Assembly (NCBI GenBank): GCA_946480525.1
Contig: CAMLLA010000042.1
Coordinates: forward strand, 1-15,950
Source: an uncultured Asticcacaulis sp.
GTDB lineage: Bacteria; Pseudomonadota; Alphaproteobacteria; Caulobacterales; Caulobacteraceae
DNA length: 15,950 bases
Reading direction: 5' to 3'
Part shown: positions 1-7,631 of the stretch, piece by piece
How the letters are laid out: each line of letters opens with the position of its first letter
Numbering within the stretch: the first letter of the stretch is position 1
Made by a program: the position numbers and the translations under genes
The notes under the pieces: generated by a model
The model's database searches: none
What the model saw: the letters and a program-made list of their open reading frames with translations, nothing else
What the model was told of the DNA's origin: nothing

Positions 1-2909
1 TCTTCATTGAGGCCGTAGAAGTCGGCCATGATCTGTGGCGTGACATTGAGGAAACCGGCGCGGTAATCGACCGACGCACCGATACCGGCGCTATAGGAAT
101 AGCCGTTCCACTCCGCTTCAGAGACGTGGGTCACCTGGTTGGTCAACAACTCGCGGGTCGATTCGAACTGAGCGAAACCGGCACCGACATGCGCCCAGCC
201 CTTGAAGCCGCCGCTGCGCATGCGCCAGTAGCCGCCAAGAGTCAGGTCCGAAGCGATCAGGTCTTCATTTCCGATAGCGAAATTATCGATCGGGGTCGTC
301 GAGGTATAGGCCAGGTAGACACCGACCATCGCCTTGTCACCCATTGCGGTTTCACGTCCGCCGGCAAAGCTGAAGCCGGTCGCTTCGAAACCTGCGGTAT
401 CGCCACGCTCACGCTCGTTGCGGAAGCCATATTCCTGCAGCCAGTACTGACCTCCGTCATTGTTCGGGATGACGGTCAGGCTGCCGAGGCCCTGGTTCAG
501 CGATTCGTGACCCTGGGCCAGGCTGATCGCGGTTTCGCCCGAGTAATCCGGCAGATACTGGTTATAGATTGGATCGAAGGCGTCCTTAGTCAGGGTCGAC
601 ATGACGGCGGCTGTCGCGGCGGCGTCCAGCTTGACGGCATTCATGACGGGCAGGAAGGCGGCGTATTCGTTGTCGGTGAATCCCCCCTCGGCCTGGGTCT
701 TGAGACGGAAATTGGCCGACAGTGTCGTCTTCGCGGCGTCCGTCGCCAGGTCGGCGTGGTAGACGTAAGGCGTCCGGCCGTCCAGGTTGGTGGACATATT
801 GCCCAGATTGATGCTCGACGCCGTCAGAACCGTAAAGGATTGCGGCGCGAGCAGTACGTTGTTCAACGCGATGTTAAGCGTGGCCCCGTTGTCGAACGTG
901 GCCGTGCCGGAGGCGACGAATACCGGCGTGGTCGGCGCTGCGGTATCCAGGGTGACCCCGAGCGTTGCCTTGTCACCAACGTGCAGGGTCGTCAGGTTAA
1001 GCCGGGTGCCGGAGGAAAGTGCGGCGAAAGAGGTGCCACCGATGTCCAGGGCAACCGTGCCCGTGCCGGTCATCCGGCCAATATAGCCGGAGGCGCCGGT
1101 CAGGGTGTAGCTGTTGACGCCAGCACCGAAATCGATATTGCCGGAGATGCTGCCGCCGTTATGGGAAATGACATCGTTGCCGGAACCGAGCAGGATGTCG
1201 CCAAGGATGAAGGGAGCCGCAACCGCTTTGTCGGCATCGGAGTCGGTCGGCGCGGTGTCCGTCTGAGTCAGCGTCAGGCCGACCGAATTGGTCCGGGTAT
1301 CGATGGCGATCGGGCGGCTGGCAAGCGTATCGGCGACGCCGTCATTATTGTCATCGGACGCTGTGATGGACGCGCTGAGCACGTTCTTGTTGTTGAGAGT
1401 CGTCAGGGTATTCGACTGATCGCGGATCGTGACGGCGCCGGCCGACGAGCCTGTTGCCGTGGAAAGCACCGAAGAACCAGCCGCTATATCGATGATGGGC
1501 AGGTTGGCGCCAGCCGCGATATCGATGGCCCGCGCCACGGTCCCCGCACCAACTGTGCTATAGGTCGTAGTGCCGCCTGTTGTCGTCGAAGTTGTAACCG
1601 TCGCGATGGTGGCGCGGACAACCCCCTTATTGATGTCGAGACGCGGCGTGCTCAGTCCGGAACCGACAAGGAGACCTGTGGCATTGCCACCAGCCGCGCT
1701 TGCCGAGACGACGCCGCTGGTGTTGTAAACACCGATACCGTTGGCAATCGTGACGGGCTGCCCCAATCCGCCAAGCTGAACCCCTGTGCCATTCACGCCC
1801 GGATAAATGCCGCTGCCGGTGATCGTACCACGAATCAGCAGGCCATAATTGATCGTTGGTGGTGATACGGCTGTAGACGCGTATGTAACGCCGCTCAAAG
1901 TCGTCGCCGCGGTTGACGAACCGATGCGCAGGGCAGGGGCGCTGCCGTAGCTCAGAATTGACGCAGTGCCCTGATCGCTATCGGTCTGTCCGTCGCCATC
2001 CTCGTCAGGATTGCTATCGATGGCGGCGTCGGTATTGGTATCGACATTGTTCGCCTGGGCCGCGCCGATCAACACCCCTTTGGTGTAGTTACCGGAAAGA
2101 CTGACAACAGGACCGCTTTGATAGAGGTCTTCCGGCGTGTTCAGCACATTTTTGAGTTGGTCAGCCGTCAGGCTCGAAGGCGTTGTCGTGGCGTAGCCGG
2201 ACGCCGAATATGCGCCGTCAATAATGACCGAACCACCAAAGTCGCCATTGAGCACGGCAACGGAGCTGTCCTTACCGTGCACGCCGGCCGTGCCGCTCAG
2301 GATGACGTTACCCGTGGCGCCGTTTTCCAGCGCGATCGCCTTGTTGTTATCACCTTCCATGGTGATGGTGCCGTCGGTCTTGAACGCGCCGTCGATCTTG
2401 TTTTCAAAGCGAACCGCATAGGAATTGTTGCCTTCGACCTTGATTGTGCTTGCCGCCGTAATGGTGACATTGCCGACAAAAGGCGTAGCGCCCGTCGAGC
2501 GAATCCCGTGACGGCCCGACCCTTGCGCGAACGGCCCGTCCAGCACACCGTCGCCTGTATTCTTGGTGTCGGTGGCGGTGTAGTCGTCGGTTACCGTAAT
2601 GGCGCCGCCGATCGTCAGGCCGGACGTTCGCCCGCCATCAATGAGAATCGCTGTCGAATTGTCTGCCGACTTCGCCATATCGATGGCGCCGGTCAGGCTG
2701 ACGGTATTGTTGGAGTTCACGGTGATGGCCGTTCCGGACGTCAGCGTGATCTTTCCGTTGGTATCAACCGTCAGGTCGCCGGTCGTCGTCGTATTGACGG
2801 GCGCGGTCGTGGCGGTCGAGATCGTGGTCGCGGCCAAGGCCTGCCCGGCAACAAAGCCCGAGAAAACAAGGCTCAGGGCTGTGGCGGACAGAAGTTGGTG
2901 TTTGCGCAT
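1..2909 (-). CDS. Autotransporter (type V secretion) outer-membrane protein, C-terminus cut off by the window edge
   Basis: The minus strand is open from an ATG at 2909 to the window edge (969 codons, no stop), with an AGGAAG ribosome binding site 9 bases upstream. The protein opens with a signal peptide: basic MRKH, a hydrophobic core, and a likely cut after ALA at residue 26. Residues from about 27 to 740 are Thr/Ser/Gly/Asn/Asp-rich and repetitive, poor in Cys, as expected of a beta-helical passenger. A linker with LPDYSGETA follows near residue 790. From about residue 810 the sequence resembles an autotransporter beta-barrel (Pfam Autotransporter type), with alternating aromatic strands such as GGYWRMRSGGFKGWAHVGAG and YSYSAGIGASVDYRAGF. 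About 160 of the usual 250-280 barrel residues are inside the window. The barrel would insert in the outer membrane and export the passenger. Two Asp-rich loops (residues about 298-312 and 519-527) look like calcium-binding loops. The passenger's function (adhesion or other) cannot be read from the sequence. Confidence 0.88.
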   Translation of the reverse strand, partial: MRKHQLLSATALSLVFSGFVAGQALAATTISTATTAPVNTTTTGDLTVDTNGKITLTSGTAITVNSNNTVSLTGAIDMAKSADNSTAILIDGGRTSGLTIGGAITVTDDYTATDTKNTGDGVLDGPFAQGSGRHGIRSTGATPFVGNVTITAASTIKVEGNNSYAVRFENKIDGAFKTDGTITMEGDNNKAIALENGATGNVILSGTAGVHGKDSSVAVLNGDFGGSVIIDGAYSASGYATTTPSSLTADQLKNVLNTPEDLYQSGPVVSLSGNYTKGVLIGAAQANNVDTNTDAAIDSNPDEDGDGQTDSDQGTASILSYGSAPALRIGSSTAATTLSGVTYASTAVSPPTINYGLLIRGTITGSGIYPGVNGTGVQLGGLGQPVTIANGIGVYNTSGVVSASAAGGNATGLLVGSGLSTPRLDINKGVVRATIATVTTSTTTGGTTTYSTVGAGTVARAIDIAAGANLPIIDIAAGSSVLSTATGSSAGAVTIRDQSNTLTTLNNKNVLSASITASDDNNDGVADTLASRPIAIDTRTNSVGLTLTQTDTAPTDSDADKAVAAPFILGDILLGSGNDVISHNGGSISGNIDFGAGVNSYTLTGASGYIGRMTGTGTVALDIGGTSFAALSSGTRLNLTTLHVGDKATLGVTLDTAAPTTPVFVASGTATFDNGATLNIALNNVLLAPQSFTVLTASSINLGNMSTNLDGRTPYVYHADLATDAAKTTLSANFRLKTQAEGGFTDNEYAAFLPVMNAVKLDAAATAAVMSTLTKDAFDPIYNQYLPDYSGETAISLAQGHESLNQGLGSLTVIPNNDGGQYWLQEYGFRNERERGDTAGFEATGFSFAGGRETAMGDKAMVGVYLAYTSTTPIDNFAIGNEDLIASDLTLGGYWRMRSGGFKGWAHVGAGFAQFESTRELLTNQVTHVSEAEWNGYSYSAGIGASVDYRAGFLNVTPQIMADFYGLNE

Positions 2910-2918
2910 GGTTTCAAG

Positions 2919-2924
2919 CTTCCT
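2919..2924 (-). promoter_or_regulatory. Ribosome binding site of the autotransporter gene
   Basis: On the minus strand AGGAAG lies 9 bases before the ATG at 2909. It supports this start, which also gives a well-formed signal peptide. I found no convincing -35/-10 pair for this gene further upstream. Confidence 0.6.
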
Positions 2925-3199
2925 GAGGGGCTTACTACGATTTTATCGGCAGCGACGGCGGTCGCCGCGTTTATGCTTAAGGGTACTGCGCAGTCTTTTG
3001 CGGCGCTGCGGGCCGATTGTCGATAGATAGTGCGGTCTTCCTTAGCCTTATTTTTGCCAACGGAAAAGACCGTGCGCACCAGCGACCATTTCAACATGGT
3101 GCGGCTCACGGTTACCCCGCCCCGGAAGACGGTCAAATTTGAAAAGAAAGAGGGCGTAATTATGTCCGTCGGCTGTCGGCAGTCGCACGCACGAACATT

Positions 3200-3227
3200 T
3201 CGTCCCAAAGGGACGAGACTGTTTTTT
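3200..3227 (+). terminator. Terminator-like hairpin with T run (plus orientation)
   Basis: TCGTCCC at 3200-3206 pairs perfectly with GGGACGA at 3210-3216 around an AAA loop, and a run of six T lies at 3222-3227. The T run is separated from the stem by five bases, which weakens the case for an intrinsic terminator. It would act only on plus-strand transcripts; on the minus strand, where both neighbouring genes lie, no T run follows the stem. No plus-strand gene precedes it. Confidence 0.3.
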
Positions 3228-3258
3228 CAATGGAAGGAAAGGAGAGGGAAATGCGGAG

Positions 3259-3286
3259 CCACCCGATTGCTTTTCAGCAGGGGTGG
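3259..3286 (-). repeat. Compound hairpin at the 3' end of tRNA-Asp
   Basis: Read on the minus strand, CCACCC (starting with the tRNA CCA) pairs with GGGTGG at 3264-3259. Inside it TGCT-GAAA-AGCA forms a second 4-bp stem with a GAAA tetraloop. The following minus-strand sequence is pyrimidine-rich but has no clean T run. It may be a processing or termination structure for the tRNA precursor; the function is inferred only. Confidence 0.3.
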
Positions 3287-3360
3287 CGCGAGTGACGGGG
3301 CTCGAACCCGCGACCTTCGGCGTGACAGGCCGACACTCTAACCAACTGAGCTACACCCGC
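3284..3360 (-). tRNA. tRNA-Asp (anticodon GTC)
   Basis: The minus strand folds into a complete cloverleaf. The acceptor stem is GCGGGTG/CACTCGC (one G-U pair). The D arm is GCTC/GAGT. The anticodon stem is TCGGC/GCCGA with loop CTGTCAC and anticodon GTC at 3326-3324. The variable loop is AGGTC, and the T arm is GCGGG-TTCGAGC-CCCGT. The discriminator base is G at 3287, usual for tRNA-Asp, and CCA is encoded at 3286-3284. It decodes the aspartate codons GAC and GAU. It is transcribed away from the nuo operon, from a promoter at about 3409-3437. Confidence 0.97.
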
Positions 3361-3408
3361 ATTCCCTTGTCCCGATTGCGAAAGCGTGTCCGCCGTCGAG
3401 AGGTCGGC

Positions 3409-3437
3409 TTAGTATGCGGGGGCGGCGCGGCTGTCAA
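3409..3437 (-). promoter_or_regulatory. Probable sigma-70 promoter of tRNA-Asp
   Basis: On the minus strand a perfect -35 TTGACA (3437-3432) is followed after 17 bases by TACTAA (3414-3409), a weak match to TATAAT. The first base of the tRNA lies 48 bases beyond, giving a leader of about 40 bases. The exact -35, the standard spacing and the position make this convincing; the weak -10 is the main doubt. Confidence 0.6.
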
Positions 3438-3521
3438 GCGCGATATCGCCAAACCTGTGAGTAATTTCCGGTTTTATGTTTTTATTGCGACTGATTTTCA
3501 TGTGCGCAGCCTGGCCTGCGT

Positions 3522-3567
3522 GTTTTCGCCGCAATGCCCGCGAAAAACGTCGATAGCGGCGGAAAAC
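3522..3567. repeat. Imperfect inverted repeat upstream of nuoA
   Basis: GTTTTCGCCGC at 3522-3532 is matched by GCGGCGGAAAAC at 3556-3567, an 11-bp inverted repeat with one extra G and a 23-base gap. Part of the left arm can also pair with CGAAAAAC at 3541-3548. It lies before the putative nuo promoter, so it could be an operator, but there is no direct evidence of function. Confidence 0.35.
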
Positions 3568-3591
3568 TTCAAAATTTCATATCGCAAAGGT

Positions 3592-3618
3592 TTGAAGCGG
3601 AGAACCAACTGGTCTAAT
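3592..3618 (+). promoter_or_regulatory. Possible nuo operon promoter
   Basis: TTGAAG (3592-3597, 4 of 6 to TTGACA) and TCTAAT (3613-3618, 5 of 6 to TATAAT) lie about 80 bases before nuoA. The 15-base spacer is short for a sigma-70 promoter, so this is only the best candidate I could see. Confidence 0.3.
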
Positions 3619-3695
3619 AGCAGGTCGATTGAGTCCGCGGCCACGGTTAATGTCCGCGTGTTCGCGCAATCGCGCGGTCATTGTTGAGGTGTCGA

Positions 3696-4085
3696 ATGGA
3701 TGCTGAGTTTACGAAATTCCTGCTGAATTATCTGCCGGTCATCATATTCTTCGGCATCGCCACCGCCCTGGGGCTCGGCTTTATCATTGCGGCGCTGGTT
3801 CTGGCGCCCAAGGCGCCGGATACCGAAAAGCTGTCGGCTTATGAATGCGGCTTCAATGCCTTCGACAGCGCCCGTCAGAAATTCGACGTCCGCTTCTATC
3901 TGGTGTCGATTCTGTTCATCGTCTTCGACATCGAAGCAGCCTTCCTGTTTCCGTGGGCGGTGACCCTGTTCGACATGGACATGTCGTCTATGCAATACGC
4001 CTTCTGGACGATGATCGTCTTCCTCGTCGAATTGGCGCTTGGTTATGTATATGTGTGGAAAAAGGGAGCCCTGGAATGGGAGTGA
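3696..4085 (+). CDS. nuoA: NADH-quinone oxidoreductase subunit A
   Basis: This 129-residue protein is a small membrane subunit of complex I. It has three hydrophobic segments (about residues 10-36, 64-86 and 92-116). The loop between the first two carries the family signature: [16 protein letters not shown] and KFDVRFYL, including the conserved Cys of the TM1-TM2 loop that lies near the quinone site and is known to change exposure between active and deactive enzyme. The acidic [12 protein letters not shown] motif in TM2 is intact. The ATG at 3696 is chosen over in-frame TTG codons at 3681 and 3684 because TTGAGGTG (3684-3691) makes a good ribosome binding site and the protein then begins as in relatives. 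It is the first gene of the operon; its end overlaps nuoB by 10 bases. Confidence 0.97.
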   Translation: MDAEFTKFLLNYLPVIIFFGIATALGLGFIIAALVLAPKAPDTEKLSAYECGFNAFDSARQKFDVRFYLVSILFIVFDIEAAFLFPWAVTLFDMDMSSMQYAFWTMIVFLVELALGYVYVWKKGALEWE

Positions 4086-4636
4086 TTGTACCAGCAGGGC
4101 AGGCCGGCCGCTCGACGGTCGAAGGCTATAATCCCGACGTCCACGACAAGTTCTTCGAGCAGGTTTCGGCCGAATTGAACGAAAAAGGCTTCCTGGTCGC
4201 TTCGGCCGACGACGTCATCACCTGGGCCCGTACGGGTTCGCTGATGTGGATGACCTTTGGCCTGGCGTGCTGCGCCGTGGAAATGATGCAGGCTTCGATG
4301 CCGCGCTACGATATGGAACGCTTCGGCATGGCGCCGCGCGCCAGCCCGCGCCAGTCGGACCTGATGATCGTCGCCGGCACCCTGACCAACAAGATGGCGC
4401 CGGCGCTGCGCAAGGTCTACGACCAGATGCCCGACCCGCGCTACGTCCTGTCGATGGGCAGCTGTGCGAACGGCGGCGGCTATTATCACTATAGCTATAG
4501 TGTCGTGCGCGGCTGCGACCGCGTCGTGCCGGTCGACGTCTACGTGCCGGGCTGCCCGCCATCGGCCGAGGCCCTGCTGTACGGCCTGCTGCAACTCCAG
4601 AAAAAGATCCGCCGCACCGGCGGTATCCGTCGCTAA
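4076..4636 (+). CDS. nuoB: NADH-quinone oxidoreductase subunit B (cluster N2)
   Basis: This 186-residue protein carries the terminal Fe-S cluster N2, which hands electrons to quinone. The four ligands are visible: the adjacent pair C65-C66 in [10 protein letters not shown]130 in [10 protein letters not shown] and C160 in [15 protein letters not shown]. The conserved segment [19 protein letters not shown] precedes them. The ATG at 4076 follows GGGAG at 4064-4068 and lies inside the last codons of nuoA in another frame, a 10-base overlap that suggests translational coupling. Longer in-frame extensions upstream would read through nuoA sequence and are not supported. Length is usual for alphaproteobacteria. 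Confidence 0.98.
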   Translation: MGVIVPAGQAGRSTVEGYNPDVHDKFFEQVSAELNEKGFLVASADDVITWARTGSLMWMTFGLACCAVEMMQASMPRYDMERFGMAPRASPRQSDLMIVAGTLTNKMAPALRKVYDQMPDPRYVLSMGSCANGGGYYHYSYSVVRGCDRVVPVDVYVPGCPPSAEALLYGLLQLQKKIRRTGGIRR

Positions 4637-4648
4637 GGGGAGCAGCTT

Positions 4649-5254
4649 ATGTCCATTGAAAAGTTGCAGGCTCTGGCGGAACGCGCGCAGACCGAGTTCA
4701 AGGAAGCGATTCTCGAGACGCGGCTCCAGTACGGTGAGCTGACGCTTACGGTAGAGCGCGAGCGTATTATCGATATCCTGTCGAAACTGAAGCGCGAGCC
4801 TTACCGCTTTCATCAGTTGATCGACCTGACCGGCGTCGACTATCCGAAGCGCGAGCGCCGTTTCGACGTCGTCTATCACCTGCTGTCGATGACGCAGAAC
4901 ATCCGCATCCGCATCAAGGTCACGACCGACGAGGTCGTTCCGGTGCCGTCGGTGCGCGAAGTCTATCCGAACGCCGACTGGTACGAGCGCGAAGCCTTCG
5001 ACATGTACGGCATGATGTTCTCGAACCATCCGGACCTGCGCCGCATCCTGACCGATTACGGCTTCCAGGGACATCCGTTGCGCAAGGACTTCCCGATGAC
5101 CGGGTACGTAGAGGTGCGCTACGACGAAGAGCAGAAGCGGGTGGTCTATGAGCCCGTCAAGCTGGTTCAGGAATATCGCAAGTTTGACTTCCTGTCGCCG
5201 TGGGAGGGTGCCGAATATATCCTGCCAGGCGACGAGAAGGCCAAGACTGTTTAA
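4649..5254 (+). CDS. nuoC: NADH-quinone oxidoreductase subunit C (30 kDa subunit)
   Basis: This 201-residue soluble subunit of the connecting module packs against NuoD and NuoB and carries no cofactor. The C-terminal half shows the family signature: [20 protein letters not shown] (residues about 111-130), then [19 protein letters not shown]. The start ATG at 4649 follows a strong GGGGAG box at 4637-4642. The gene is separate from nuoD, unlike the fused nuoCD of Escherichia coli, which fits the mitochondrial-type operon of alphaproteobacteria. A 52-base gap follows before nuoD. Confidence 0.97.
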   Translation: MSIEKLQALAERAQTEFKEAILETRLQYGELTLTVERERIIDILSKLKREPYRFHQLIDLTGVDYPKRERRFDVVYHLLSMTQNIRIRIKVTTDEVVPVPSVREVYPNADWYEREAFDMYGMMFSNHPDLRRILTDYGFQGHPLRKDFPMTGYVEVRYDEEQKRVVYEPVKLVQEYRKFDFLSPWEGAEYILPGDEKAKTV

Positions 5255-5306
5255 GGCGCGATTTGCTGTAGTGATAACAAGAGTTTGATGGGTAAAGGTT
5301 TTGTCC

Positions 5307-6521
5307 ATGGCGGATGATCTGACAACGCAAGTGCAGCCGAAGGGCGAGGACGATCGCAAGTTCACGATCAACTTCGGCCCCCAGCACCCGGCTGCCCACG
5401 GCGTTCTGCGTCTCGTGCTCGATCTCGACGGTGAAATCGTCGAGCGCGTCGATCCGCATATCGGCCTGCTGCATCGCGGCACCGAAAAGCTGATGGAAAG
5501 CCGCACCTATCTGCAGAACATCCCCTATTTCGACCGCCTTGACTATGTGGCGCCGATGAACCAGGAGCACGCCTTCTGTCTGGCGATCGAAAAGCTGCTG
5601 GGTGTCGAGGTTCCCAAACGCGCTTCGTATATCCGAGTCCTGTATTCGGAAATCGGCCGCATCCTGAACCACCTGCTCAATGTCACCACCCAGGCCATGG
5701 ACGTCGGCGCGCTGACGCCACCGCTCTGGGGCTTCGAAGAGCGCGAAAAGCTGATGGTGTTTTATGAGCGTGCGTCGGGATCGCGCCTGCACGCCAACTA
5801 CTTCCGTCCGGGCGGTGTCCACCAGGATCTGACACCGGAACTGATCAACGACATCGAAGCCTGGTGCCGCTATTTCCCGACGGCGCTGAAGGATATCGAA
5901 TCACTGGTCACCGAAAACCGCATCTTCAAGCAGCGCAACGTCGATATCGGCGTCGTGTCGAAGGAGGAAGCCTTTGACTGGGGCTTCACCGGCGTCATGT
6001 TGCGCGGGTCCGATATTCCCTGGGATCTGCGTCGTTCGCAGCCCTATGAATGCTACGACGAATTCGACTTCGATATCGTCGTCGGCAAGAACGGCGACTG
6101 CTGGGACCGTTATCTGTGCCGCGTCGAAGAGATGAAGCAGTCTGTCCGCATCATGGAACAGTGCATTGAAAAGCTGAAGGTAACATCGGGCCCGGTCCTG
6201 TCGACCGACCATAAGGTGACGCCGCCGCGCCGCGCGGACATGAAGAACTCGATGGAAGCCCTGATCCATCACTTCAAGCTCTATACCGAAGGCTTCAAGA
6301 CGCCGGAAGGCGAGGTCTATGCCTGCGTCGAGGCGCCCAAGGGTGAGTTCGGCGTCTATCTGGTCTCGGACGGCACCAACAAGCCTTACCGTTGCAAGAT
6401 CCGCGCGCCGGGTTTTGCGCACCTGCAGGCCATGGACTGGATGAACCGCGGCCACCTGCTGGCGGACGTCTCGGCCATTCTTGGCTCGCTCGACATCGTG
6501 TTCGGGGAGGTCGACCGATGA
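5307..6521 (+). CDS. nuoD: NADH-quinone oxidoreductase subunit D (49 kDa subunit)
   Basis: This 404-residue protein forms much of the quinone-binding cavity and derives from the large subunit of NiFe hydrogenases, but lacks the metal-binding Cys. The N-terminal loop [12 protein letters not shown] holds H31, and [12 protein letters not shown] holds Y80. Their 49-residue spacing equals that of the His-Tyr pair known to bind the quinone head group (His59/Tyr108 in the bovine subunit). The C-terminus ends [13 protein letters not shown], the usual family end. ATG at 5307 follows AAAGG; an upstream in-frame TTG at 5301 is less likely. The stop overlaps the start of the next gene (ATGA). Confidence 0.98.
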   Translation: MADDLTTQVQPKGEDDRKFTINFGPQHPAAHGVLRLVLDLDGEIVERVDPHIGLLHRGTEKLMESRTYLQNIPYFDRLDYVAPMNQEHAFCLAIEKLLGVEVPKRASYIRVLYSEIGRILNHLLNVTTQAMDVGALTPPLWGFEEREKLMVFYERASGSRLHANYFRPGGVHQDLTPELINDIEAWCRYFPTALKDIESLVTENRIFKQRNVDIGVVSKEEAFDWGFTGVMLRGSDIPWDLRRSQPYECYDEFDFDIVVGKNGDCWDRYLCRVEEMKQSVRIMEQCIEKLKVTSGPVLSTDHKVTPPRRADMKNSMEALIHHFKLYTEGFKTPEGEVYACVEAPKGEFGVYLVSDGTNKPYRCKIRAPGFAHLQAMDWMNRGHLLADVSAILGSLDIVFGEVDR

Positions 6522-6874
6522 CTGAAGGAATGATGGCACTGGTCATGGCCGCCGTCGTGTTCGGCGTTCTCGGCCTGACGATATATCTATCGCGCCCGAA
6601 CTGGCCGTACCATGCCGGCGGTGCAGCGGGCTATATCCGCGACTTGATCACCTACACCTTCTTGCCGGCCCTGCCGGCCTTCGTCGCCGTCTTCGGCTTT
6701 CGCGTTTACACGCTGATAACGCCGAGCCTGACTATCGATCAAAACGTCAATTACGTCCTTATTGCTGTGGCGCTTCTGGGCCTGGTTGTCATGCGCCGTA
6801 TGCCTTTCGTGACGGCGGCGCAAGCCCGCGTTCGTGCCGCCCGCTCGGCGCGTTATCAGGCCATGGGGTCGTGA
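6518..6874 (+). CDS. Unknown small membrane protein within the nuo operon
   Basis: This 118-residue protein is not a standard complex I subunit and I do not recognise its family. It has three hydrophobic segments, about residues 6-24, 44-64 and 78-93, and a short Arg-rich C-terminal tail (about 93-113, with seven Arg) that should face the cytoplasm. There is no signal peptide, no Cys and no obvious cofactor motif. The start ATG at 6518 overlaps the nuoD stop (ATGA) and is preceded by a strong GGGGAGG box at 6504-6510 within nuoD, so it is clearly translated as part of the operon. Position suggests a role in assembly or stability of complex I or an accessory subunit, but this is inference from location alone. 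Confidence 0.85.
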   Translation: MTEGMMALVMAAVVFGVLGLTIYLSRPNWPYHAGGAAGYIRDLITYTFLPALPAFVAVFGFRVYTLITPSLTIDQNVNYVLIAVALLGLVVMRRMPFVTAAQARVRAARSARYQAMGS

Positions 6875-6965
6875 TGACTGGTGGATCGATTGTTTTTTCC
6901 CTGTTTTTTCGCGGCGGGCGGTGTAAAGCCCCTGTCGCTGACATGTGTATTGTGAGAGGCGCCTG
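6875..6965 (+). other. Spacer before nuoE with a possible 30-codon frame
   Basis: This is the longest gap inside the operon. It holds two T6 runs (about 6890-6895 and 6904-6909). A 30-codon frame runs from an ATG at 6874, overlapping the preceding stop, to a TGA at 6964-6966, overlapping the nuoE ATG by one base. It has no good ribosome binding site and uses codons such as AGA, CCT, TGT and repeated TTT that are rare in neighbouring genes, so it is probably not a real gene. The nuoE ribosome binding site GAGAGG lies at its end. Confidence 0.35.
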
Positions 6966-7631
6966 ATGGGTGTTCGTCGTCTAGCCAAGGAACAGCCGGC
7001 CAGTTTCGCCTTTTCGGCCGAGACGCTGGAAAAGGCGAAGTGGTGGATCAATAAGTATCCGGACTCGCGCCGTCAAAGCGCGGTGATCCCGATCCTGTGG
7101 CTGGTCCAGAAGCAGGAAGGCTGGGTTTCGGAGCCAGCCATCACGGCGATCGCCAAGCTGCTTAACATGGCGCAGATCCGCGTCTTCGAAGTGGCGACCT
7201 TTTACACCATGTTCATGCTCGAGCCGGTCGGCTCGGCGGCCCTGATCCAGGTGTGCGGCACGACGCCGTGCATGCTGCGTGGCTCGGACGCGCTCATAAA
7301 GGTCTGCAAGGACAAGATCGGTGCAAAAGACAAGCTTTCGGCCGACGGCAAGTTCACCTGGCAGGAAGTCGAATGCCTGGGCGCGTGCTGCAATGCGCCG
7401 ATGGCCCAGATCAACGACTACTACTACGAAGACCTGACGCCGGAAAACCTGGCCCAGATCATCGACGATTTCGCGGCGGGTAAGTCGCCTAAGCCAGGCC
7501 CGTACAATGGCCGCCACACGTCGGAGCCGCTGGGCGGCGCAACGACGCTCAACACCGCCAGCCTCTACGACGGCTCGGCGGCGAAACCGGTAAAGATTCC
7601 CAACGCACCCACGGCGGAGGCGCAAGCCTGA
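6966..7631 (+). CDS. nuoE: NADH-quinone oxidoreductase subunit E (24 kDa subunit, cluster N1a)
   Basis: This 221-residue thioredoxin-fold subunit binds the 2Fe-2S cluster N1a beside NuoF. The four ligands are C97 and C102 in VCGTTPCML and C137 and C141 in [11 protein letters not shown] helical N-terminal region with [14 protein letters not shown] and [10 protein letters not shown] is typical of the family. After about residue 172 a low-complexity Pro/Ala/Gly tail of about 50 residues extends beyond the core; such tails occur in alphaproteobacterial NuoE. ATG at 6966 is preferred over the in-frame GTG at 6945 because GAGAGG sits 7 bases before it. The stop overlaps the nuoF start by one base (TGATG). 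Confidence 0.97.
   Translation: MGVRRLAKEQPASFAFSAETLEKAKWWINKYPDSRRQSAVIPILWLVQKQEGWVSEPAITAIAKLLNMAQIRVFEVATFYTMFMLEPVGSAALIQVCGTTPCMLRGSDALIKVCKDKIGAKDKLSADGKFTWQEVECLGACCNAPMAQINDYYYEDLTPENLAQIIDDFAAGKSPKPGPYNGRHTSEPLGGATTLNTASLYDGSAAKPVKIPNAPTAEAQA

Larger units (their letters stand above)
2910..3283. other. Non-coding stretch between the autotransporter and tRNA-Asp
   Basis: No credible gene is seen here. The stretch must hold the autotransporter promoter and 5' leader (minus strand) and the 3' trailer of tRNA-Asp. It contains several inverted repeats: a small one at 2952-2965 (GCGAC/GTCGC), a wide one with arms at 3033-3039 and 3066-3072 (CGGTCTT/AAGACCG), a tight 7-bp hairpin at 3200-3216 followed by a T run, and a compound hairpin at 3259-3286 that overlaps the tRNA CCA end. 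Short open frames across it show no ribosome binding sites or family resemblance. Confidence 0.6.
3361..3695. other. Divergent control region between tRNA-Asp and nuoA
   Basis: This stretch holds no credible gene. Its left part carries the minus-strand tRNA-Asp promoter. The centre (about 3455-3500) is AT-rich compared with the rest. An imperfect inverted repeat spans 3522-3567. A possible nuo promoter lies at 3592-3618, and a GANTC site (GAGTC, 3631-3635) follows it. The nuoA ribosome binding site closes the region. Confidence 0.6.

Noticed and set aside
126..1865. Long open frame on the plus strand (579 codons)
   Set aside because: It is antisense to the autotransporter, whose frame is continuous and shows signal peptide and barrel motifs. 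The antisense product is Arg/Gly-rich with no recognisable domain.
1320..2900. Possible CRISPR or tandem DNA repeat suggested by the repetitive passenger
   Set aside because: The repetition is of amino-acid composition; no regular direct repeats with spacers are seen.
3033..3072. Wide inverted repeat CGGTCTT/AAGACCG
   Set aside because: The arms are only 7 bases with a 26-base loop and no T run, so chance is a good explanation.
3030..3341. Open frame of 103 codons on the plus strand across the tRNA
   Set aside because: Its end (GARTRDLRRDRPTL) is the antisense translation of a tRNA, a well-known false annotation, and no ribosome binding site supports it.
3283..3687. Open frame of 134 codons beginning MARVTGLEPATFGVTGRHSN
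   Set aside because: This is another familiar false protein produced by translating the complement of a tRNA; the rest covers the nuo control region.
4043..5506. Minus-strand open frame of 487 codons
   Set aside because: It is a shadow of nuoB, nuoC and the start of nuoD, which carry all expected cluster ligands and signatures in the plus strand.
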